Below are positions 52,292 to 59,997 of a DNA stretch of 64,000 bases, in pieces. Position 1 is the first letter of the stretch; each line of letters begins with the position of its first letter. The position numbers and the translations under genes are program-made. Origin of the DNA: Flagellimonas pelagia (lineage in GTDB: Bacteria > Bacteroidota > Bacteroidia > Flavobacteriales > Flavobacteriaceae); contig NZ_QXFI01000025.1 of the NCBI RefSeq assembly GCF_003584135.1, positions 207,803 to 271,802 of the forward strand. The letters are read 5' to 3'. Under the pieces are notes generated by a model. It searched no databases and was not told the DNA's origin. It saw nothing but the letters and a program-made list of their open reading frames with translations.

Positions 52292-52299
52292 TATATTTG
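52292..52299 (+). promoter_or_regulatory. Possible -7 element of the XRE gene
   Basis: TATATTTG matches TAnnTTTG and ends four bases before the ATG at 52304, implying a leaderless or nearly leaderless mRNA. The nearest TTG upstream is not at standard spacing. Confidence 0.35.
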
Positions 52300-52303
52300 A
52301 GAT

Positions 52304-52687
52304 ATGCAGACAAAGACCAAGAACAACCATATAGGCAGAAAGATCAGTAGGATCAGGGAACTCCGTGGGATGAAGCAGGAGACCTTGGCGGAAGAATTGG
52401 GCATCAGCCAACAGGCCGTTTCCAACATTGAGAACAGTGAAAAGGTGGACGATATAAAGTTGGAAGAGATTGCCAAGGCTCTTGGTGTATCTAAAGAAAG
52501 TATTGAGAACTTTTCTGAAGATGCAATTTTCAATTACTTCAGTAATTTTTATGATAACAGTACTGGACAAGTATATAATAGTAACTGTACTTTCAATCCA
52601 TTGGACAAGGTAGTTGAACTCTATGAGCGTCTTGTTCAGGCTGAAAAGGATAAAGTTACTTATTTGGAAAAACTTCTCAATAAGTAG
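52304..52687 (+). CDS. XRE family helix-turn-helix regulator
   Basis: 127 residues. The HTH_3 domain is clear (residues about 10-66): IGRKISRIRELRGMKQETLA, EELGISQQAVSNIENSEKV and LEEIAKALGVSKESIENF. The C-terminal third (VVELYERLVQAEKDKVTYLE) is a likely coiled coil for dimerisation. It should regulate its own gene and the divergent HEPN unit, or other genes of the element. A short inverted repeat lies between the divergent starts. The following 281 bases before AbiH contain no gene that I can support. Confidence 0.85.
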   Translation: MQTKTKNNHIGRKISRIRELRGMKQETLAEELGISQQAVSNIENSEKVDDIKLEEIAKALGVSKESIENFSEDAIFNYFSNFYDNSTGQVYNSNCTFNPLDKVVELYERLVQAEKDKVTYLEKLLNK

Positions 52688-52968
52688 AGTTTTGATTCGC
52701 TCGGAATTCTTTTCAAGTAATTAGGGCCAGTATCATTTTGTTTTTTGATCTATTTACTAAAGAATTTGCGATTTGAAATTCCAACTACGTGAATAGACAA
52801 TTCAACAGATGCAGATAGAGGCACTATATCCCAATTTAACCATATAATTTCCTTTGGGACAGGGAAAACCACAAGCCAATTTTAAATGAATTTATTTTTA
52901 TAGGCCTTGACTACATTCAAGACAATGGATTTGCCAGTAGGCCTTAATTTATAACAAGGATATACGCC
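52688..52968. other. Intergenic region before abiH
   Basis: 281 bases of AT-rich sequence with no supported gene, hairpin terminator or promoter match. It separates the XRE gene from AbiH on the same strand. Confidence 0.4.
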
Positions 52969-54195
52969 ATGAACAGATTGGTACTTATCGGCAACGGCTT
53001 TGATCTTGCCCACAACTTAAAGACCCGTTACAGTGATTTTATGTTGGGCCTGTTTAAATTTGAATTAATGGATGCTGAAAACAAACCCCGGAGACCAGTA
53101 AAAAATTCCATAAAGGATGCCACAGATATTAAATATAAGGGCACCAAGCTGTTTACCATCCATAAGGAATTAGGGCTAAGCAGGATTACTTATAGGGACA
53201 ACCTTGCCCAAATTCAGGATTTTGAGGGTCTTCAAAAATTCCTCAACCACTATAATATCAAAATTCTATTTCCTAAGACTCAATCTAAAGGAAACCAAAG
53301 GGCCATGGCCATTCCCTATGATTCCATTTTAAAGGCCATGTATGAGAGACTTTCCAGCGGTGATATGAAATGGGTTGATGTGGAAAGTATCTATTATGAA
53401 CACCTCAAGAACATTATTAACCGTTTTTCAAGTGACGGGCAGAGAGTTTTTGATCAAAAATCTAAGTTTCAGGTCGAAATATTGCACACAGAGTTCCACT
53501 ATTTAAAGGAAAGGCTGGAAGCTTACCTTACGGAATTAATGGCCGAAACTCCAAAGAATTTTGGAACGTATGATGCAAACTTCTGGTCCAGTATAAAAGG
53601 TGAATTTTCAAAAAGTGAAAGACAACGGTTAAATTTGGGGGAGGCTGAAAGATTTCCTGAATTAGTACACATCCTGAATTTCAATTATACAGATACAATT
53701 TATAAATATGAGGATCACCGCCGAAGTCCAGAGAATTCTGAGGCCTCAGTGGATTTCAATTTTATCCATGGGGAAATCAATAAACCCAATAACCCTATGA
53801 TTTTTGGATATGGCGATGAAACCGATGAGCATTATAGTGTTCTGGAAAAATTGAACGACAATCAGTTATTTGAGCACATTAAATCCTTTGGTTATTTTAA
53901 GACAGGTAACTATCATAGGTTATTAAGGTTCCTGGAATCTGATTATTATCAAGTGTACATCATCGGCCACTCCTGTGGGCTTTCAGACCGTGTGATGTTA
54001 AAGCATATATTTGAGCACAAGCATTGCCTATCTATACAATTGTTTTATCATAAACGGGAAAACGGCATGGACGACTACATTGAAAAGACACAGGAGATTT
54101 CCAGACATTTCGATGACAAACGGGCATTACGGGAAAAAATTGTACCCATGCCTGATTGTTTACCCTTATCGAGCTTAAGTCTGTCTCGAAGATAA
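52969..54195 (+). CDS. abiH: AbiH family abortive infection protein
   Basis: 408 residues. The N-terminal MNRLVLIGNGFDLAHNLKTR with YSDFM shortly after is the family signature. Near residues 230-260 VHILNFNYTDTIYKYED and FNFIHGEINKPNNPMIFGYG fit AbiH, and IIGHSCGLSDRVML with FEHKHCLSIQLFYH closes the core. AbiH causes abortive phage infection in lactococci; its mechanism is not fully known. In this element it is a stand-alone defence gene on the plus strand, opposite to most of its neighbours. The name rests on the family motif; activity in this host is unproven. Confidence 0.88.
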   Translation: MNRLVLIGNGFDLAHNLKTRYSDFMLGLFKFELMDAENKPRRPVKNSIKDATDIKYKGTKLFTIHKELGLSRITYRDNLAQIQDFEGLQKFLNHYNIKILFPKTQSKGNQRAMAIPYDSILKAMYERLSSGDMKWVDVESIYYEHLKNIINRFSSDGQRVFDQKSKFQVEILHTEFHYLKERLEAYLTELMAETPKNFGTYDANFWSSIKGEFSKSERQRLNLGEAERFPELVHILNFNYTDTIYKYEDHRRSPENSEASVDFNFIHGEINKPNNPMIFGYGDETDEHYSVLEKLNDNQLFEHIKSFGYFKTGNYHRLLRFLESDYYQVYIIGHSCGLSDRVMLKHIFEHKHCLSIQLFYHKRENGMDDYIEKTQEISRHFDDKRALREKIVPMPDCLPLSSLSLSRR

Positions 54196-54374
54196 TTGCT
54201 CAAGAACACAAGGAATGGTTTTTATAAAATAAACATTTTCTTGCTAGATTTAGAAGTTTACAATTTAAGGGATGGCTCTCCAAATCTTACCCCAACTTCG
54301 GCGCATGGATCCTGGACTATTTTTGTAGCGTTCGGGAAGATAAGCGTAAAGCAAAAATAGGTTAGGGCGCTGTC

Positions 54375-54830
54375 CTACTTTTTGCCTTTTTCTTCCAGCC
54401 ATTTTTGGTACAGTTCCTTTCCCTGTGGGTTCTCGTCAAAGAATCTCCCATAGTGTCCCATGGTACTGTCCCGTCCTTTTACAAATGCAGCCTCTTCTTT
54501 TTTTGATATCCTTGATAATTGATAGACCGAAAAACCAAGGACCAATAGAACACTGACCAACAATCCCCATAAAAGTTTAATGGCCCAACTTGGTAACATA
54601 ATGGACCGCTCCACCTTGTGAAGGATTTTCTGCATCAACTTTTGCTGTTCCTCAACTATCTTTTTTTGATTGTTCCCATAATCATTTAGAAGCACCTTGA
54701 TCTCAGTGGTATCTGGCCTTAATGGAAGGTTTTTCAAATTTTCATGTGCCTTTTCCAATCGGCCGATGCTCTTTTCAAATCCGTTAATCTCTTCGGTCAA
54801 CAGTTCCGCTATTTCATCCAGTTTTGCCAT
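54375..54830 (-). CDS. Mobilization-associated coiled-coil membrane protein (DUF6730-like)
   Basis: 151 residues. Residues about 1-80 are highly charged and heptad-like (DEIAELLTEEINGFEKSIGR, NNQKKIVEEQQKLMQKIL), indicating a coiled coil. A single transmembrane segment follows (AIKLLWGLLVSVLLVLGFSV, about 82-102), and the tail is hydrophilic. It starts ten bases after the relaxase gene ends, so it belongs to the mobilization operon and may connect the relaxosome to the membrane or a coupling protein. I recall similar small proteins next to Bacteroidota relaxases under the name DUF6730, but this is not certain. Confidence 0.6.
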   Translation of the reverse strand: MAKLDEIAELLTEEINGFEKSIGRLEKAHENLKNLPLRPDTTEIKVLLNDYGNNQKKIVEEQQKLMQKILHKVERSIMLPSWAIKLLWGLLVSVLLVLGFSVYQLSRISKKEEAAFVKGRDSTMGHYGRFFDENPQGKELYQKWLEEKGKK

Positions 54831-54840
54831 GTTGTTGTGT

Positions 54841-55710
54841 TTAGATTCCTATTCCAGTGTCCCTGACCACTTTTATGGCCAATTTGATGGTTTTCTTTAT
54901 GATGGTCTGGGTCAAACTCGTTGGGACATTGACTGTCCTACCCAAAAGCTGCATGCTCTTGTCCTTGGCGATTCGTTGTGCCATGTTCTTTTCAAAGTTC
55001 ATTTGACGGGCGATCCTGCCCATGGACATGGAACGGTGCACCTCGCTTCCCTTTAGATTGGTTCCCTTGTACTCAAAACGGAAGCCTTGCAATTGGTTCT
55101 GCTTATTGATGCTGGGAATGACCTTTACATTGTTCTGCTCCATGGACTTGATGTATTGGTCAAAGTCCCTTGGGTGGTCCCTGGCCATGACCTTTTCATG
55201 GATCTTTTGTATTTCAGAGCGGACATGTTGCATCTGGTACAGTTTTTCCTGCTGTACCTCCCTTACCGTGGTCAGATCCATTTGTTTGGCCACCCGCTCC
55301 GCTACTTGTTGGCTCCGCTTCCCGATAAAGCTATCGTTATAGGCCTTCCCCTGAAAGTTTATCCGGTTGGCATACAGGTGGACATGCACATGTTCCTTGT
55401 CCCTATGGACAAAGGCAACCGCTTGGTGCTGTTTGAGGTTCATTTCCTTGATAAACCGCTCCGTCATTTCTTTGAGCTGTTGCGCTTCTAATTTCCTGCC
55501 GTCCTCGATGGTGGGGCTCAGCACAAAGCTCAGCGTGTTCTTCCGGCACAGTTCGTTCTGTTCTTGGATGACCTTGAACTCCTCGGTGATCTCCCGTGGG
55601 GTCTCCCCTGCCAGATATTGGCTATGGATGATTTCCGATTCCTTTTCCTGATTCATCCCGTAGCTCATGGAGGCCGAAGTGTGTGATATGGATTTGCCCA
55701 TGCCTATCAT
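54841..55710 (-). CDS. Relaxase/mobilization nuclease
   Basis: 289 residues. The metal-binding histidine motif appears in FVHRDKEHVHVHLYANRIN (residues about 100-118), typical of the MobB/MobP-type relaxases of Bacteroidota, and an N-terminal tyrosine candidate is in SASMSYGMNQ. The relaxase nicks DNA at oriT and carries the strand during transfer. Its start overlaps the stop of the MobC-like gene by four bases (ATGA). It is shorter than two-domain relaxases, with a charged C-terminal portion. The adjacent palindromes at 56015-56069 are candidate oriT sequences. Confidence 0.9.
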   Translation of the reverse strand: MIGMGKSISHTSASMSYGMNQEKESEIIHSQYLAGETPREITEEFKVIQEQNELCRKNTLSFVLSPTIEDGRKLEAQQLKEMTERFIKEMNLKQHQAVAFVHRDKEHVHVHLYANRINFQGKAYNDSFIGKRSQQVAERVAKQMDLTTVREVQQEKLYQMQHVRSEIQKIHEKVMARDHPRDFDQYIKSMEQNNVKVIPSINKQNQLQGFRFEYKGTNLKGSEVHRSMSMGRIARQMNFEKNMAQRIAKDKSMQLLGRTVNVPTSLTQTIIKKTIKLAIKVVRDTGIGI

Positions 55711-56003
55711 TTCTTGAAATTTAAAAGGTGTTGTCGTATCTCCTTGGCCAGCTGGGCCGTTTCTTCTGCCAATCTGGGGTTCCGCTTGCGGAACATATTG
55801 GTAATCAGCTTGAAGTTCCGTTGGTATTTGACCAATAGCTTATAGGCCTCTATCTGTTCGTCCGTCATGCGCTCCACGATACGGTCATCGAAAGCGGCAC
55901 GGCGGCAGTATTCACTGATGGAAAGACCGCTCTTTCGGGCCTTGACCTTCAGCAGTTTCTTCTCGTAGACCGAGCACCGGAACTGGACAAACTCCTTCTT
56001 CAT
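55707..56003 (-). CDS. MobC-like relaxosome accessory protein
   Basis: 98 residues from the ATG at 56003; upstream in-frame residues cover a hairpin and are left out. The protein is basic with a ribbon-helix-helix-like start (KKEFVQFRCSVYEKKLLKVK) and LSISEYCRRAAFDD, followed by a helical tail, as in plasmid MobC/MobA accessory proteins. It should bind oriT and help the relaxase nick. The gene overlaps the relaxase start by four bases. The hairpin pair just upstream is a likely binding or nicking region. Family call is strong from size, motif and place. Confidence 0.85.
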   Translation of the reverse strand: MKKEFVQFRCSVYEKKLLKVKARKSGLSISEYCRRAAFDDRIVERMTDEQIEAYKLLVKYQRNFKLITNMFRKRNPRLAEETAQLAKEIRQHLLNFKK

Positions 56004-56014
56004 TTTTACATCAT

Positions 56015-56069
56015 CTTTTGCGACCTTCGGGAGCAAAAGCAAGATTTGTCATGACAATGACACATCTTG
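56015..56069 (-). other. Candidate oriT: paired hairpins between primase and mobC genes
   Basis: CTTTTGC (56015-56021) and GCAAAAG (56033-56039) form a 7 bp inverted repeat. Immediately adjacent, 56040-56069 forms CAAGAT/ATCTTG plus TGTCA/TGACA arms with one mismatch and includes the palindrome TTGTCATGACAA. The pair lies just before the mobilization genes, where oriT commonly sits. The nick site is not identified. Confidence 0.45.
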
Positions 56070-56951
56070 AATTCGTTGCCGAACTTCATCCTTCGCGCTT
56101 TTCATCTTCCATTCGTTGATATCCTTGAATCCTACATAGAGGAAGGAAATATCCCTACTGTTCGGGCACTTTTCAATTAAAAGTTCCGTCATCCCATGTC
56201 CCGCTTTGTCCCTATCAAGAAGCAGCCCTACGTTTTCATAATCCTTTATTTCAGAAATCATCCGTTTTACAAAGGCCGTGGTATTCAATACCAAAAGGTC
56301 ATGGGTATTAAGAAGCTCTGGTCTAAGTTCCAAAAGGGTGAGCATATCGAACATACCTTCGGTAATCGCCAATTTTTTGGAATCGTTTTTGATCAATGAA
56401 ACATCCTTTGGGGACGTGGACCCTTTCCAATAGCTGTTCCGCAGTTCCCAGCCACCAGACCTGTTCTGTAGTCCGATGCCAAAGTATGTCCGCTCCCCTA
56501 TTCGATAATGGACCTCTTTGCAAAGTTTTCTTGCGGTCTTGGTCGAAATCTTTCTGGAGCTCAGATAGTCTTCTAGGGCCCGGTGCTCGATTTCCTTTAT
56601 CTCGATAATCTGAATCGAGTTGGCCCTGTGCTTCTTTTTGGTTGGATTCGGCCGCTGGTGAAAAGAAAAATGGTCCATGTTCCCGGACAATCGTTCCAAT
56701 GCCTCCCTTACGGAACAGTTCTCCATTTTCATGATCAGGTCTATGGTACTGCCCCCTTCGAAGGTCCCGAAGTCTATCCAATAGTTTTTCTTCAATGATA
56801 CCTTGAAAGAGGCTTGGGTCTCGCTCCGGAACGGGCTAAGGAACCAAGCTTCTTTTTCCGTTTTCCGGACTGGAAAGTGCCCCAAATTGGCCAGCGTGGA
56901 AACGATGTCAATGTTGCGGGCTTTTTCGCAGTCCATTCTTTTTTCTTTCAT
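56049..56951 (-). CDS. Toprim domain DNA primase (DnaG-like)
   Basis: 300 residues from the ATG at 56951; MDCEKA five codons later is also possible. The N-terminal part (ARNIDIVSTLANLGHFPV ... WFLSPFRSETQASFKV ... GGSTIDLIMKMENCSVREAL) is the zinc-ribbon-derived CHC2-like domain without the full cysteine set. The Toprim domain follows with LAITEGMFDMLTLLE (glutamate) and LLLDRDKAGHGM (DxD), about residues 190-260. It probably makes primers for element replication. It is followed by the mobilization genes. The iteron-like region lies directly upstream. Confidence 0.88.
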   Translation of the reverse strand: MKEKRMDCEKARNIDIVSTLANLGHFPVRKTEKEAWFLSPFRSETQASFKVSLKKNYWIDFGTFEGGSTIDLIMKMENCSVREALERLSGNMDHFSFHQRPNPTKKKHRANSIQIIEIKEIEHRALEDYLSSRKISTKTARKLCKEVHYRIGERTYFGIGLQNRSGGWELRNSYWKGSTSPKDVSLIKNDSKKLAITEGMFDMLTLLELRPELLNTHDLLVLNTTAFVKRMISEIKDYENVGLLLDRDKAGHGMTELLIEKCPNSRDISFLYVGFKDINEWKMKSAKDEVRQRIQDVSLS

Positions 56952-56971
56952 GGTTCTGTTTTTAATCGATT

Positions 56972-57177
56972 TTTGATGATTTGATGACAAACCTCTGGGA
57001 GACCCTGTAAATACTGGTTGTTCCCCCGTCATCATTTTGTCATCGTTTCATCGTTTTTTTTTTCTTCATTGTCCCTGTCATCATTTTTTATTTTGATGAC
57101 AGAATGATGACAAAGTGATGACAGCCTAAACCCTTATAAACACTGGGCTTATATCAATCTGTCATCAAATCATCAAA
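56972..57177. repeat. TGATGACA iteron-like array, candidate replication origin
   Basis: Perfect TGATGACA copies lie at 56982-56989, 57094-57101, 57105-57112 and 57116-57123 on the plus strand, and as TGTCATCA at 57076-57083 and 57160-57167; near copies are at 57028-57034 and 57038-57045. The three at 57094-57123 repeat every 11 bases. The 18-base TTTGATGATTTGATGACA occurs inverted at both edges (56972-56989 and 57160-57177). It fills the gap between primase and helicase genes. Confidence 0.65.
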
Positions 57178-58362
57178 GTTTTGGACCAAAAAATTCTTTT
57201 TTATGGTAAAGTACCTTCCCTTGGCGTCCTCGGTGTTGATCTCGCCGTTGTTCCAGATGGTGATCTTTTGGTACTTGTTTGAATTGGGCTGGTTGTCCAG
57301 TTTCCAATCCTTTTTCAGCAACCGCCTCAATTGGGTCAGGTCGGTCTTGACCCGTGTGCGGTTGAGCATGTGCAGGGCATCGATGGGACAAAGGTCCACC
57401 GAGTCCATCTCGAACTTTTCCATGGCGCTCAGCAATAGACTGGCCAGTTCCTTCTCCACCCTATTTCGGTTATTGTTCACCAGCTTCTTAAGGGCAGGGG
57501 TATAAACCTGTTTAGCTGTGAACCACATTCGTGTTCTTTGCTTTGAATTGTACTCCCTTTTTGAAAGGAAATCCAAAAAAGCGGGCACTTCCTTGCACAA
57601 CTGGTCCAAGAAATCGGTGTCCTCTTTTTTAAGGGATGGGATTTTCCGTACCCAGAACCGGGTCTCATGGGCATCGATCTTGATAAAACTGTCCTCGTTG
57701 TTGCTACAGAGAATAAATTTACCAAAGAATTCTACTTCCCTTTTGTCCTTGCCTTTGGCCTCAAGCTTGTTCCGGTTGGTGGTGCTCAGGTATTTAATGC
57801 GCTCAGTAAGCTCCTCTTTGTTGAACAGTACCTCGTCAACGCATATCAGCAGCTTGTTGGCCCAGTCCGCGTTGAACTGGCTTGCAAAGCTGTCATTGGT
57901 CAGGTAGGTCAGGTTGTTCCCGAAGATTTCCTTGAGCCATTTGAGGAACGTGCTTTTCCCTGTGTTCCTCTCGGTGGAGACCAGACAGAGGATGGGGAGC
58001 ACCTGCACCGGTCTTTGGTACAGGAGTTTCAAATAGTCCAGTCCCAGTTCCAGCTGGTTCCCGAAGATATGCTTCAAAAAAGCATGTGTCTTTTTAATGC
58101 TTCCCTCTTTCGGTTCGTGCACCAAAGGGGAATAGGTATTGTAGAAACCATGGTGTTCCTTCTTGAAATCGACATGGCAGGGAATGCAGGCGAACCCATC
58201 ATATTTGGGCACCTTGCCCAGATAGTCCTTGCCATGGTCCTGCTTGATGATATGCTCGTTCCAAGGGACCAGCTGCTCATTGAAATGCCCTGAAATGGTA
58301 GGGTACTTTACGATTTTATAGAAAGACGTGCCAATGCGGACATATGGAATATTTTTCGACAT
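57154..58362 (-). CDS. Primase-helicase (DUF5906/SF3-like) of the element
   Basis: 402 residues from the ATG at 58362, eight bases after the HTH gene ends. Walker A is VSTERNTGKSTFLKWL near residue 137 and Walker B is KLLICVDEVLFNKEELTE, followed by STTNRNKLEAKGKD and FILCSNNEDSFIKI with arginine-finger-like AHETRFWVRK. This is the DUF5906/D5-like superfamily 3 helicase layout. The C-terminal 120 residues form a winged-helix-like region. It should unwind DNA at the origin for element replication. Its coding end overlaps an edge of the TGATGACA array. Confidence 0.85.
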   Translation of the reverse strand: MSKNIPYVRIGTSFYKIVKYPTISGHFNEQLVPWNEHIIKQDHGKDYLGKVPKYDGFACIPCHVDFKKEHHGFYNTYSPLVHEPKEGSIKKTHAFLKHIFGNQLELGLDYLKLLYQRPVQVLPILCLVSTERNTGKSTFLKWLKEIFGNNLTYLTNDSFASQFNADWANKLLICVDEVLFNKEELTERIKYLSTTNRNKLEAKGKDKREVEFFGKFILCSNNEDSFIKIDAHETRFWVRKIPSLKKEDTDFLDQLCKEVPAFLDFLSKREYNSKQRTRMWFTAKQVYTPALKKLVNNNRNRVEKELASLLLSAMEKFEMDSVDLCPIDALHMLNRTRVKTDLTQLRRLLKKDWKLDNQPNSNKYQKITIWNNGEINTEDAKGRYFTIKKNFLVQNFDDLMTD

Positions 58363-58369
58363 GGCTCTC

Positions 58370-58672
58370 TCATTTTGTTGATACACGTCGGAACTTTCCA
58401 TTTTTTCGCGCACATTCCAACAGTTCCTTTTTGGAATAGAAAATTGAATTCCCAATTTGGTAATAGGGAATCAAATTCTTTTTCTTCCATTTGATAAGGC
58501 ACTGTTCAGATCGCCCCAAGAATTTAGCAGCTTCCTTTTGGGTTAGACGGTCCTCTTCTGAATGGATGACCGATTCATTGGCGAGGTTTGTTCTCTGGAG
58601 CCTTTTGATTACCAATTCGATGGTGTTCTCAAGGTCTTTTTTTGTAAAGCCGTATAGAATGGGATTTGACAT
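58370..58672 (-). CDS. Excisionase-type helix-turn-helix protein
   Basis: 100 residues. The C-terminal half contains a MerR/HTH_17-like DNA-binding domain: LTQKEAAKFLGRSEQCLIKW, KKKNLIPYYQIGNSIFYSKK and ELLECA. The N-terminal part is a short helical stretch. Such proteins in Bacteroidota elements act as excisionases or regulate replication genes. Its position directly before the helicase, with an eight-base gap, suggests it controls or belongs with the replication module. It lies 130 bases from the two-helix membrane gene. Confidence 0.85.
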   Translation of the reverse strand: MSNPILYGFTKKDLENTIELVIKRLQRTNLANESVIHSEEDRLTQKEAAKFLGRSEQCLIKWKKKNLIPYYQIGNSIFYSKKELLECARKNGKFRRVSTK

Positions 58673-58802
58673 AGTTTAGAAGATTTTAATGAAACAATCA
58701 ATTCTTCGACTAAACTAGGTGTAACATTGGGCTAAATCAGATTGCCTATTGAACCGGGTAAGCGGTTTCTTTATATTGAAAATCAGCTGTATGAGCTTTG
58801 AT

Positions 58803-59981
58803 TTACGTTTGTAGGGGAGGGAGGAGCCTATTGATGGAAGAGTTGACCTCTATTTGCACATTTTTGGGTAATGTTCTTTTATATTGATAATCTTCCGAAA
58901 AGTTCTTCCTCCATGTTTGCCGGGAAAACCCATTGCTTTCAATGAATATTTCCAAGATCCTAGTCAATTTGTGGTGTGAATTCTCGGTTGTTGAACTTTT
59001 GACAACTCCTTTGATAATCAAGTACCTCATTAGGGCAATGAAGTTTAAAACTTGATCTTGAGACAATTCGGTGAAGTAAGGTTGAAAGATATTTCTCAAA
59101 TTATATTTGCAAGGGTCATAATCTGAAAACCCAGTATAACAGGCCGCAAATTTTTTGGCGTTTAAATTGGGCAAGTATCGTTTGCAAAAAGAGTCAAGAA
59201 CAAGGGCAAACTGCTTTTGGGTGATTCTATCGTTTAGGATAATACGATTTTCCAGATTAACGGAAGAGACATTTTGATTTATGTCGATTAACATTGCCTT
59301 TAAGCCTTTGGCATCCAGGGTTACGCCATTGCTGCCAATATTGATGTTTATCGCCAAGGCTTTGTGTATCTCCTTCATGGAATTTAGAACCGAAGCATCG
59401 CTTGCATTCTCCATCGTGATGGCCAACGCTCTTTCCATGGCTATCTTATAACTGAAAAATGAACGGATCCAAAGTGACTTCTTTTTTTGATTTTTGATTT
59501 CACTGTTCAGTCTTTCAAAAGTGAGTTCCGATAACAATCGTCTTTTGAACTTTTTGGAGGAAAGGTCTTGGAGAAGCGTTCTTTTGATTTTTGGATAAGT
59601 TTCAAATGCGCACATATAACTATCAAAGCCCATGTCTTTCTCCTTTATGGATTTAATCAGGTATTTGTGAAACATTCTTTTTTCTGTTTCGCCCAAAGCT
59701 TCATATAGGGACATTGAACAATTGGAGTATTTGATGACATTAAAATCTTTTGGAGCTTTAAGGATACCGCTGAAATAAATAAAAAGAACCCAGCCAAAGC
59801 TTATGCAAAGGAAGGCCACTATGAATTTTTCCAGATTGGCCCCGGGGAAAGCCACCAATTCCCAAAGCGAAATGCCCAAATAGACTAGTAGGGCTATGAA
59901 AACTATCGGCAAGGTCAAAAATAAGGTATACTTGTTCTTAGCAAGTACTTTATGGGCAATATAGTCATAGGAAGATGTCAT
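58803..59981 (-). CDS. Two-helix membrane protein of unknown function next to integrase
   Basis: 392 residues from the ATG at 59981; an upstream TTG (60008) would overlap the integrase end. The N terminus has two close transmembrane segments (YTLFLTLPIVFIALLVYLGI and FIVAFLCISFGWVLFIYFSG), then a long cytoplasmic region rich in charged residues with several RLL/KRxLL helices (LTFERLNSEIKNQKKKSLWI) and a C-terminal part with YQYKRTLPKNVQIEV. No motif of a known enzyme or defence family was recognised. The gene follows the integrase by 16 bases on the same strand, suggesting a shared message. Confidence 0.6.
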   Translation of the reverse strand: MTSSYDYIAHKVLAKNKYTLFLTLPIVFIALLVYLGISLWELVAFPGANLEKFIVAFLCISFGWVLFIYFSGILKAPKDFNVIKYSNCSMSLYEALGETEKRMFHKYLIKSIKEKDMGFDSYMCAFETYPKIKRTLLQDLSSKKFKRRLLSELTFERLNSEIKNQKKKSLWIRSFFSYKIAMERALAITMENASDASVLNSMKEIHKALAININIGSNGVTLDAKGLKAMLIDINQNVSSVNLENRIILNDRITQKQFALVLDSFCKRYLPNLNAKKFAACYTGFSDYDPCKYNLRNIFQPYFTELSQDQVLNFIALMRYLIIKGVVKSSTTENSHHKLTRILEIFIESNGFSRQTWRKNFSEDYQYKRTLPKNVQIEVNSSINRLLPPLQT

Positions 59982-59997
59982 TTCATTTAATGTTTTC

